NCBI GenBank assembly: GCA_031263345.1
Contig: JAISFY010000030.1
Span: 1-7,031 of the forward strand
Source: Holosporales bacterium
GTDB taxonomy: Bacteria > Pseudomonadota > Alphaproteobacteria > RUG11792
Direction: 5' to 3'
DNA length: 7,031 bases
Numbering within the stretch: the first letter of the stretch is position 1; every line of letters begins with the position of its first letter. This document shows positions 1 through 6,446 of the stretch, piece by piece. The notes beneath the pieces are model-generated. The model made no database searches and was not told the origin of the DNA. It saw only the letters and a list, made by a program, of their open reading frames with translations. A program made the translations under genes and the position numbers.

Positions 1-324
1 GTCTCCCTTTGGCTCATCTGCATGACTTTCCGCGATCTCCGAATCAACGACAATAGAACCTTCTTCTTCTTTCGAGTCGAGTAGGATAGCCTCTTCTTCG
101 TCTATATTAACAATCTTGATATCAAGATCAGACAAATATGTCACAATTGTAGACGTCTTTTCGGAATCATAGTTAGCAGTTGGGAGCATCTCGTTTAGCT
201 CCTCGTAGGTCAGATATCCCCTACTCCTGCCAATCTTAACTAATGCCAGAACGTTCGGATCTTCAGCAATAAACTGCTCATCCACGCCCATTAAATCATC
301 GCTTATCTTATCATTAGTCGTCAT
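1..324 (-). CDS. rpoD: RNA polymerase primary sigma factor RpoD, N-terminal part (runs off the window)
   Basis: This is the housekeeping sigma factor (sigma-70), which directs RNA polymerase to most promoters. Only the first 108 codons are visible, and the frame is open to the window edge. Residues about 25-70 resemble sigma region 1.1, the autoinhibitory N-terminal module, with GYLTYEELNEMLP matching the GYLTYAEVND-type signature. A strongly acidic stretch follows (DEEEAILLDSKEEE), as expected before region 1.2. Regions 2-4 lie outside the window. The ATG at 324 is chosen because AGGGAG lies just upstream (328-333) and because it places region 1.1 at the usual distance from the N-terminus. 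The gene follows dnaG by 19 bp on the same strand, the classical dnaG-rpoD arrangement, so the two are probably co-transcribed. The identification rests on region 1.1 plus the dnaG neighbour. Confidence 0.93.
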   Translation of the reverse strand, partial: MTTNDKISDDLMGVDEQFIAEDPNVLALVKIGRSRGYLTYEELNEMLPTANYDSEKTSTIVTYLSDLDIKIVNIDEEEAILLDSKEEEGSIVVDSEIAESHADEPKGD

Positions 325-327
325 AAG

Positions 328-333
328 CTCCCT
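328..333 (-). promoter_or_regulatory. Ribosome binding site of rpoD
   Basis: Read on the minus strand this is AGGGAG, 3 nt before the rpoD ATG. It is the clearest Shine-Dalgarno sequence in the window, though the spacing is shorter than usual. It lies in the 19 bp gap after dnaG and supports the ATG at 324. Confidence 0.6.
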
Positions 334-343
334 ATCCCCCGGA

Positions 344-2092
344 TCATGTATCAGATTTTTTGTACAGAGAGTCCATCTTAATTGCTTTCAACCTTTCCCA
401 ATTCTCAAAACTTAATCCGTCATCACATTCCTTTTTTGCAACGGCAACATCCTCTTGCTGAATTTTCCCGATAAATCCAATTTTAAAAACTTCATTCCAA
501 AACGAAAGAATTTCACTATTACTCATTGCCGTGACGTTACAACTCCGACGACACATAGAACTTATAATTTCGACAACATCCTCAAAACCCGAAAAATCTG
601 GTGGCTCATCTTCAGGCGAATTTAAAATAATCTCCTTGATCTTCTCGAACCTACGGTCGGAAAAACTCACCATCGACAAGCTTTCAGCCACAAACGAAAC
701 TACAGAAGGCTGCATTATGACAGGGTACAACAATATCGCCTCTTTTAACAACACTTTTTCGTATCTATCAATGCGAAGTAGAGCCTGGTTTGTCGATATA
801 GCTAGTTTTTTGTCTTTTTTCGGTTTACGTAATATTATGAATAATCTGTTTTTTATTTCATACTTATAAAGCCGCTTAATTTCAGGATCTTGAATACTAT
901 CTATCATCATGTTGATGTTTTTATTCCATTGCGCAATATTTTCAGGAGTTTTGCTCGTTATTTCATCGTATAACCGTCTGCAGTACTCCCAGAAAAAATC
1001 GATCAAAGGAATTGCGTCGGCTAATGATGATTGCATTTCATCAACATGCCCGGCATTTAGGAGTGAATCAGGATCGACACCGTTTGGTAATATACAAAAT
1101 CGCAGGCTTTTGCCGGGTTGCAGGTATTGCATAGCGATGAGCATTAACCGAATCGTCGCCCTATATCCAGCATCATCTCCATCCATACATACGATCGGCT
1201 CATTTGAATATCGCCACACTTTGGCGAGATGTTCTGGAGAAAAAGCCGTTCCCATCACCGCAACTGCCGTATCGAATCCGAATTTATGCATCATGACGAC
1301 GTCTATATATCCTTCAACTATTATAATCCGTTTTTTTTCGGAAGCATTTTTGGAAGCAATATTGTATCCATATAGAGTTTTCCTTTTCTGAAATAGATCC
1401 GTTTCAGGTGAATTCAAGTACTTCGGATTAACGTTTTCGGAAATACTACGTCCTCCAAAAGCTATCGGCCACCCGTTTTTATCGATAACGGGAAACATAA
1501 TACGGTCAATAAAGCGTGGATACACTCTCGTTCCATCGTCGTTCGTTTGTATAAAGAGACCAGAGGCAGCTATATCAGAATCAGAAAATCCGTATTGCTT
1601 AAAGTAATCAAAAGAAAATTGCTGCTTAAATCCAGAATATCCAACAGAAAATCGTTCGATAAGATCTCGATTAATCCCCCTATCCTCGCAGTATTTCAGC
1701 GCCCTTTTATTGTTCAGCAGGTTACATTTAAAGTACTCAACTGTTTTTTGCAGAAATTTCTTTCGATTTTCGAAATCTGGACAGTGCTCTATTTTTTCTG
1801 GCAATTTAACGCCAGCCATCTCTGCCAATTTTTCCAGAGCCTGGCGAAACTGTATCCCATCTTTCCTAATCACATAATCGATGATATCTCCGGCTGCTCC
1901 ACACCCGAAACAATAAAAGGTTCCCTTCTCGTCATTCACGAAAAAGGATCCAGTTTTTTCAAGGTGAAAAGGACACTGTCCGACAAATTCTCGGCCCTTT
2001 TTCTGCAAGACTACACCAATCCCAACTACTCTGGATAATGGAAGCTTGCTTTTTATCGCGATTATTGCGATATTTAGATCTGTCCTGCTCAT
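344..2092 (-). CDS. dnaG: DNA primase DnaG
   Basis: DnaG makes RNA primers at the replication fork and works with the DnaB helicase. Counting from the ATG at 2092, the protein has 582 residues, a normal length. In order it shows the CHC2 zinc-binding domain (C40, H43, C61, C64: CPFH...YCFGCG), the basic RNA-polymerase domain (RFIDRIMFPV and AFGGR near 193-215, then NPKYLNSPETDLF), and the TOPRIM catalytic core (VEGYIDVV with E260, DGDDAG with D304 and D306). A less conserved helical C-terminus should bind DnaB. The frame stays open to another ATG at 2146. I prefer 2092 because it puts the zinc ligands at the positions I recall for E. coli DnaG, the upstream ATG would overlap the divergent antiporter gene, and the extra 18 residues look unlike the family. 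No clear Shine-Dalgarno precedes either start. All catalytic residues appear intact. It lies upstream of rpoD. Confidence 0.96.
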   Translation of the reverse strand: MSRTDLNIAIIAIKSKLPLSRVVGIGVVLQKKGREFVGQCPFHLEKTGSFFVNDEKGTFYCFGCGAAGDIIDYVIRKDGIQFRQALEKLAEMAGVKLPEKIEHCPDFENRKKFLQKTVEYFKCNLLNNKRALKYCEDRGINRDLIERFSVGYSGFKQQFSFDYFKQYGFSDSDIAASGLFIQTNDDGTRVYPRFIDRIMFPVIDKNGWPIAFGGRSISENVNPKYLNSPETDLFQKRKTLYGYNIASKNASEKKRIIIVEGYIDVVMMHKFGFDTAVAVMGTAFSPEHLAKVWRYSNEPIVCMDGDDAGYRATIRLMLIAMQYLQPGKSLRFCILPNGVDPDSLLNAGHVDEMQSSLADAIPLIDFFWEYCRRLYDEITSKTPENIAQWNKNINMMIDSIQDPEIKRLYKYEIKNRLFIILRKPKKDKKLAISTNQALLRIDRYEKVLLKEAILLYPVIMQPSVVSFVAESLSMVSFSDRRFEKIKEIILNSPEDEPPDFSGFEDVVEIISSMCRRSCNVTAMSNSEILSFWNEVFKIGFIGKIQQEDVAVAKKECDDGLSFENWERLKAIKMDSLYKKSDT

Positions 2093-2119
2093 ATTGCTGT
2101 ATGTTACAATATTCGTACC
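2093..2119. promoter_or_regulatory. Very short divergent start region between dnaG and the antiporter gene
   Basis: Only 27 bp separate the two divergent start codons, so any -35 elements must lie inside the opposing coding sequences. On the plus strand TACAAT (2105-2110) is a reasonable -10 hexamer ending 9 nt before the antiporter ATG. On the minus strand TAACAT (2101-2106) ends 8 nt before the dnaG ATG. If either is used, the mRNA would begin at or almost at its start codon. I found no convincing TTGACA-like -35 for either, and no Shine-Dalgarno sequence. Confidence 0.3.
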
Positions 2120-3379
2120 ATGAATAACGAGTACGTTTTTACGCATCTGACCGTAATCATTTTGGTTGCCGCCATTTCGGGAGTATTACTCGCACGGCTA
2201 AATCAACCAGTAATGATCGGCTATATCTTGGCGGGCGTAATGTTCGGGCCGAGCGGTTTTAGTTTTATCTCATCGCAAGATCAGATTCATTTTTATTCCG
2301 AGCTAGGAATATTGCTACTACTATTCGTCATCGGTATGGAACTAAACGTAAAATCGTTTCTCAAGATGTGGAAAATTCCGACATTATTCACGATCATCCA
2401 GGTGGTAACGAACGTTGCTCTGGCCCTATTGTTTGCTTTCATCTTCGAATGGCCAATTTACGTTTCTTTATTAGTAGCGTTCATTAGTTCTCTTTCGTCG
2501 ACGGCAGCTATCGTTAAGGTCTTGGAGCACATCGGGGAACTTCGAACTGATGTCGGACACATCTCGATCGGGATTCTCGTAGCGCAAGATATCGTAATCG
2601 TGCCTATGATGCTTATTATGAGAGAATGTAAAAATGCACTCAATATTACGATAGTTTTTGATTTACTTGTGGCCATCGGCCTCGTCGTACTCCTTATCAA
2701 ATATCTCGGACGAAAGGAAAAAATTATAGTACCGTCTCTGAGGTTTCTTTCGAATGCAGAATTGACGCCCGTTGTAACCCTTGGACTCTGCTTTGCTGCC
2801 GCCTCAATTGTCGTATTGTTCGGATTATCAGAGGCGTATGGAGCATTCTTGGCTGGCCTCTTCATAGGAAATACACAAGAACGTCAAAATGTCTTAAACA
2901 GTGTTAAGCCTATCCAAAACGTATTACTTATGGCATTTTTCCTATCCATCGGATTAATGTTTGATCTGCATTTTCTTGCTGAAAATTGGTACATAGTAAT
3001 TTTAACACTCATTGGAGTCACAGCCTGGAAAATCTTTTCGAACAGCATCCTTCTAAGGGCCTTTTCTATAGAAATGGCTAAATCGGTTTCAATCGGTATC
3101 ATCCTGGCGCAGCTCGGTGAATTCTCTCTTCTCCTTGCCAATGTTGCTACCCAGTCTCAAACGATTGATGGATTCGGCCAAAAATTAATTATATGCGTTA
3201 CGGCCCTATCGCTATCTATGAGCTCCGTATTTATCTCACTATCAACAAAAACAAAGAATCTTTCGTTTTTAGGAGATAATTCATTGTCTTCAATTATGAA
3301 AATTTTATTCTCTAGAGGATTTTCTGAAGAAGTAAAAACATTAACGATTAAAAGTATAAGACTCAAATCAGAAAAGTAA
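2120..3379 (+). CDS. CPA2-family (KefB/KefC-like) monovalent cation:proton antiporter, no TrkA domain
   Basis: This is an inner-membrane transporter of the CPA2 family, expected to exchange K+ or Na+ for protons in pH, osmotic or toxic-electrophile control. The 419 residues are mostly hydrophobic, with about 12 likely membrane segments spread over residues 6-376. Family landmarks are visible: GYILAGVMFGPSG (34-46), LLLLFVIGMEL (65-75), SSTAAIVKVLEHIGEL with GILVAQD (126-157, D157 being the likely ion-binding aspartate), AYGAFLAGLFIGN (239-251), FFLSIGLMFD (273-282) and AQLGEFSLLL (330-339). After residue 380 there is only a short polar tail. The cytoplasmic nucleotide-binding TrkA-N (KTN) domain of full-length KefB/KefC is absent, so gating differs or needs a partner. 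It is the only plus-strand gene, divergent from dnaG and overlapping the 3' end of the GT8 gene by 17 bp. The exact ion cannot be told from sequence. Confidence 0.9.
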   Translation: MNNEYVFTHLTVIILVAAISGVLLARLNQPVMIGYILAGVMFGPSGFSFISSQDQIHFYSELGILLLLFVIGMELNVKSFLKMWKIPTLFTIIQVVTNVALALLFAFIFEWPIYVSLLVAFISSLSSTAAIVKVLEHIGELRTDVGHISIGILVAQDIVIVPMMLIMRECKNALNITIVFDLLVAIGLVVLLIKYLGRKEKIIVPSLRFLSNAELTPVVTLGLCFAAASIVVLFGLSEAYGAFLAGLFIGNTQERQNVLNSVKPIQNVLLMAFFLSIGLMFDLHFLAENWYIVILTLIGVTAWKIFSNSILLRAFSIEMAKSVSIGIILAQLGEFSLLLANVATQSQTIDGFGQKLIICVTALSLSMSSVFISLSTKTKNLSFLGDNSLSSIMKILFSRGFSEEVKTLTIKSIRLKSEK

Positions 3380-4403
3380 TATTTTTTAGTGCCGCGATGG
3401 CGTCAATTGTAGATCCACCAATCCTTGAGGCTTGAGTCGCAACGCCCTCTTTGATCGATTCCGTAAAACCCCAGTATGGTGTAAGCCGCAGGTAATTGTA
3501 CCACTTATCAGTATATGGTCCAAACGCCCCAAGTGGTCGCCATGGCTTAAATAGACCGTCATAATGGAATATCAGTATACCGTGATAATGAGACAATCTT
3601 TTGTGTACAGATTGTAACGCAATAACGGCCAGATTTTTACTGTCCTCATTAGTTTTACTCACTATATCCGTTATATCATCCAGATATTTATGATACGTTT
3701 GAAAATTGAACTCTGGAGGTAAGATTATCCGGTGTTTTGCTGTCACGGCGGCTAAAACCTCCTGCTCAACACAAATTGTGTGCCCTTGAAGTTCTATCGT
3801 CTTTTGCAAAAGCCTGGGCAGTAAATTATCTTGATACATTTTCTGACAATTGAACAGTAACACACCACAATTAAGCGAAGCGTGTGTACGAAGAATACCC
3901 AATGCTGCCTGGGCTGTTACGATCGTGATTTCCTCAACTCCAGCTATATAATTAGTTCCAAGATCGATATCCCATAGCTCACTTATATCCCCATCGACAA
4001 TAGTATCTCCATCCAACCATATTGCCTTTTTTATCCTACGTTTATATGAATCGGTTGGGATCCAATACTTAGCAAATACTCCTGGCAGCCAGTGATTGCA
4101 AATTTTTAATCTCTTATTTTCTTCAAAAGGAATGAATTCTATACTACACCCTTTTCCAATACAGAATGACTGTAAAAAATCCTTAGATTTAGAATACATA
4201 CCAAAATCGTATAAGTGTATATTGATATTATTTCCATCATGATTTTTTAAGATAGAAGCTATCGTTACAGTTGTCGGTTTAACATAATTCTGATCAGATC
4301 CCATAAAAATATGGATATCATCTTCAGCATTTACGTAACCAGAAAAGAACATCAATAAGATGAAAATTGTCACTCGATGAAAATTAATACTATGTGTAAT
4401 CAT
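3363..4403 (-). CDS. GT8 family glycosyltransferase with N-terminal signal peptide (putative secreted)
   Basis: The protein resembles GT8 retaining glycosyltransferases (LPS galactosyl/glucosyltransferase WaaJ, glycogenin-like), which move a sugar from a UDP-sugar to an acceptor using a divalent metal. The fold begins at HIFMGSDQNYVKPTTVTIAS (31-50). The metal-binding DxD is in WLDGDTIVDGDISELW (D131, D133), followed by LNCGVLLFN (178-185), EQEVLAAV, LPPEFNFQ (228-235) and HYDGLFKPW (280-288), where H280 is the likely second metal ligand. Unusually, residues 1-26 form a typical Sec signal: a basic start (HR at 9-10), a hydrophobic core and a VNA cleavage site before E27. Six cysteines remain after cleavage, which could form disulfides outside the cytoplasm. 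The start at 4403 keeps the signal complete; its Shine-Dalgarno is poor. Upstream lies a 173 bp AT-rich region. The gene has far fewer TCGA sites than aspS. Acceptor and donor cannot be predicted. An uncleaved membrane anchor is possible. Confidence 0.85.
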   Translation of the reverse strand: MITHSINFHRVTIFILLMFFSGYVNAEDDIHIFMGSDQNYVKPTTVTIASILKNHDGNNINIHLYDFGMYSKSKDFLQSFCIGKGCSIEFIPFEENKRLKICNHWLPGVFAKYWIPTDSYKRRIKKAIWLDGDTIVDGDISELWDIDLGTNYIAGVEEITIVTAQAALGILRTHASLNCGVLLFNCQKMYQDNLLPRLLQKTIELQGHTICVEQEVLAAVTAKHRIILPPEFNFQTYHKYLDDITDIVSKTNEDSKNLAVIALQSVHKRLSHYHGILIFHYDGLFKPWRPLGAFGPYTDKWYNYLRLTPYWGFTESIKEGVATQASRIGGSTIDAIAALKNITFLI

Positions 4404-4576
4404 ACCAACTAATACCTGCAGCTTATAACAAGCTATATGAATTTAAATGTAAAGATCAAATATTAATATTTCGTGAATACTTTTAAAATATATTGGCAGA
4501 TATTACAGTATATCGATAGAATAGAGTGGCTTCACTAGCCCATTCAGCTCCCCTTTTCATGCCTCCAAGACACGTA
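4404..4576. other. AT-rich intergenic region between aspS and the GT8 gene
   Basis: These 173 bp hold no convincing gene or RNA. On the minus strand, just after aspS, GGCT-agtga-AGCC (around 4529-4541) could form a 4-bp stem, but no U-run follows, so I do not call a terminator. A 25-codon ORF follows GGAGG there but looks accidental. The part nearest the GT8 gene is strongly AT-rich and contains TTTACA and TTATAA on the minus strand, about 19 bp apart. This is a possible but off-spaced promoter for the GT8 gene. Confidence 0.5.
4420..4434. repeat. Short inverted repeat upstream of the GT8 gene
   Basis: AGCTT-ATAAC-AAGCT is a perfect 5-bp inverted repeat with a 5-nt centre, ending 17 bp before the GT8 start codon. 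It overlaps the possible -10 TTATAA on the minus strand, so it could be an operator or a 5' leader hairpin. At this length it may also be chance in AT-rich DNA. Confidence 0.3.
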
Positions 4577-6376
4577 TCAGGCTTTTATTCGAGGATTTAC
4601 GGAAATGTGAAGTTCCTTTAGTTGCTGTAAACTTACCTCCGCGGGAGCATTCATCATCAAAACCTGAGCATTCTGGTTAAATGGAAATGCTATTACTTCC
4701 CGGATATTCGATGCATTCGAAAGGAGCATCACTATACGATCGATGCCAGGGGCACAACCCCCGTGTGGCGGTGCCCCGTATTTAAATGCCTTAATCATTG
4801 CTCCGAATTTATTATCGACATGCTCCCTCTCATAACCAGCAATCTCGAAGGCCTTATACATAACCTCTGGAATATGATTCCTAATGGCTCCACTCGAGAG
4901 CTCGATTCCGTTGCAAACTATATCATATTGAAACGCCTTAATATCCAACGGATTCTGACTTAAGAGCGCCTCCATCCCTCCCTGAGGCATTGAAAATGGA
5001 TTATGAGAAAAAATTATTTTCTTAAGATCGGAAGCGTATTCATACATCGGGAAATCGACAATCCAACAGAAGCGATACGCCTGTTCTTCGATAAGGTTTA
5101 GGGCCGCCCCCAAATATCCTCTGATAGTACTCGAAATCTTTTCTGCATCCCTTGAACAGACGAAAAACACACTATCTCCAGCCTTCATTTTATTAATCTT
5201 CGCTATTTCGGAAAGTTCATACGAAGTTAAAAATTTCGCGATAGGCCCTTTAAATTCGGAAGCAGAAATCATCGAAATATATCCGAGCCCGGGAAGGCCT
5301 ATCTCTTTCGCCCAGTCATTTGCTCTGTCAAAAAACCTCCTGGGTTCATTAGAACAATCGGGGATATTAATACTGCGAACGATGGAACCATCCTCAGAAA
5401 TGGCTCCAGCAAAAGCCGCAAAACCAGACTGCGCAAAAATAGCAGTTACATCCTCTATAATTAGTGGATTTCTTAGGTCTGGCTTATCCGTACCGTAATG
5501 TAACATCGCATCGGCATGAGTTATTCGAGGAAATGGATAATTCGTAATCGAATATCCATCCTTAGCGTATGCATCGAAAACTCCATACAATACCGGCTCA
5601 ATAGCAGCAAAAACATCATTCTGCGAAGCAAAACTCATTTCAAAATCGAGCTGATAAAATTCTCCAGGAGAACGATCGGCCCGAGCATCTTCATCCCGAA
5701 AGCACGGAGCGATTTGGAAATACCTATCGAAACCGGCCACCATTAGTAGCTGCTTAAACTGCTGCGGAGCCTGAGGTAGAGCGTAGAATTTGCCCGGATG
5801 AACCCTGCTCGGGACGAGGTAGTCCCTGGCCCCCTCTGGAGAGGAAGATGTCAAAATTGGGGTTTGAATCTCGAGGAAACCGGATTCGATCATTCGTTGC
5901 CTCATAAATGATATTATATTGGATCGCAGAACGATGTTATCATGAATGGCTCGGCATCGAAGATCGAGGTATCGGTAGGTTAATCTCGTTTCTTCTGGAA
6001 ACTCGTTCTCGACATTAATTTGAAGGGGTAATGAGCGCTCTGGCTCGGAAAGAACATCTATTTCGTCGATGTATACCTCGATTCGACCAGAATCCATGCG
6101 TGTATTAATGGTCTCACTGGAACGTTCGACAACCCTACCAACAATAGTTACGATCGATTCATCTTTAAGCTTTTCGGCAATTTCGAAAGATGGATCGGTT
6201 TGCTGGAGTACGCACTGGGTAATGCCATAATGATCCCTGAGGTCTATAAACAGCAGGCCTCCATGATCCCTGATTCGGTGAACAAATCCTGAGAGTTTGA
6301 CTTTATTCCCGGTATGATTCAGACGCAACTCACCGCATGTATGGGTTCGGAATGTCGTCCTGCTCCGCGAGGTCAT
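4577..6376 (-). CDS. aspS: Aspartyl-tRNA synthetase, probably nondiscriminating (Asp/Asn)
   Basis: This class IIb enzyme attaches aspartate to tRNA(Asp) in the cytoplasm. It has 599 residues from the ATG at 6376, normal for the bacterial type. It shows an N-terminal OB-fold anticodon domain (THTCGELRL, then RDHGGLLFIDLRDHYG at 36-51), class II motif 1 near 157-175 (ending FLEIQTP), motif 2 (FRDEDARADRSPGEFYQLD, 226-244), a bacterial GAD-type insertion in the middle, and motif 3 (PPHGGCAPGIDRIVMLL, about 536-552). H38 in RDHGG is the residue type reported for nondiscriminating enzymes, which also misacylate tRNA(Asn) for repair by GatCAB. A TTG at 6385 would add three residues, but the ATG is preferred because THTCGELR then sits close to the start, as in relatives. 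Neither has a clear Shine-Dalgarno. It lies 70 bp downstream of tssE. TCGA tetranucleotides are unusually dense (about 28 by hand count). Confidence 0.97.
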   Translation of the reverse strand: MTSRSRTTFRTHTCGELRLNHTGNKVKLSGFVHRIRDHGGLLFIDLRDHYGITQCVLQQTDPSFEIAEKLKDESIVTIVGRVVERSSETINTRMDSGRIEVYIDEIDVLSEPERSLPLQINVENEFPEETRLTYRYLDLRCRAIHDNIVLRSNIISFMRQRMIESGFLEIQTPILTSSSPEGARDYLVPSRVHPGKFYALPQAPQQFKQLLMVAGFDRYFQIAPCFRDEDARADRSPGEFYQLDFEMSFASQNDVFAAIEPVLYGVFDAYAKDGYSITNYPFPRITHADAMLHYGTDKPDLRNPLIIEDVTAIFAQSGFAAFAGAISEDGSIVRSINIPDCSNEPRRFFDRANDWAKEIGLPGLGYISMISASEFKGPIAKFLTSYELSEIAKINKMKAGDSVFFVCSRDAEKISSTIRGYLGAALNLIEEQAYRFCWIVDFPMYEYASDLKKIIFSHNPFSMPQGGMEALLSQNPLDIKAFQYDIVCNGIELSSGAIRNHIPEVMYKAFEIAGYEREHVDNKFGAMIKAFKYGAPPHGGCAPGIDRIVMLLSNASNIREVIAFPFNQNAQVLMMNAPAEVSLQQLKELHISVNPRIKA

Positions 6377-6446
6377 AACACACAATTTTTAAAAAAGAGA
6401 TAATCATTATGTTACTATAACATATCTCTGAACGGAAACTTGTAAT
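6377..6446 (-). promoter_or_regulatory. Spacer between tssE and aspS, likely aspS promoter/leader
   Basis: The 70 bp region is AT-rich. On the minus strand TTACAA is followed after 17 nt by TGTTAT, and TAACAT and CATAAT lie just beyond, all weak matches to sigma-70 elements. A run of T then A (TTTTTTAAAAA) precedes the aspS start, with no Shine-Dalgarno sequence. aspS could have its own promoter here or be read through from dnaJ-tssE. ACAAGTTT occurs twice around the tssE stop. Confidence 0.35.
6408..6424. repeat. Perfect 7-bp inverted repeat upstream of aspS
   Basis: TATGTTA-CTA-TAACATA has 7-bp arms and a 3-nt centre, between the tssE stop and the aspS start. It could be an operator overlapping the putative aspS promoter, or a weak hairpin after tssE. 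The stem is AT-rich with only one G-C pair per arm, so it is not a good intrinsic terminator on its own. Confidence 0.5.

Noticed and set aside
531..2038. Three plus-strand ORFs of 112-163 codons antisense to dnaG
   Set aside because: They lie wholly within the well-conserved primase gene, with no domain-like sequence.
2093..2146. N-terminal extension of DnaG to an ATG at 2146
   Set aside because: It would overlap the divergent antiporter gene, has no ribosome binding site, and shifts the zinc ligands away from their usual positions.
2458..3366. Minus-strand ORFs antisense to the antiporter gene
   Set aside because: They are shadows of a clear membrane-protein gene with conserved motifs on the plus strand.
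4525..4545. Hairpin GGCT-agtga-AGCC as an aspS terminator
   Set aside because: The stem is only 4 bp and no T-run follows.
4480..4560. A 25-codon minus-strand ORF (starting MKRGAEWASE) after GGAGG downstream of aspS
   Set aside because: The spacing of one base between GGAGG and ATG is too short, and the peptide has no recognisable features.
4763..5746. Two short plus-strand ORFs inside aspS
   Set aside because: They are antisense to conserved synthetase motifs and show no coding features.
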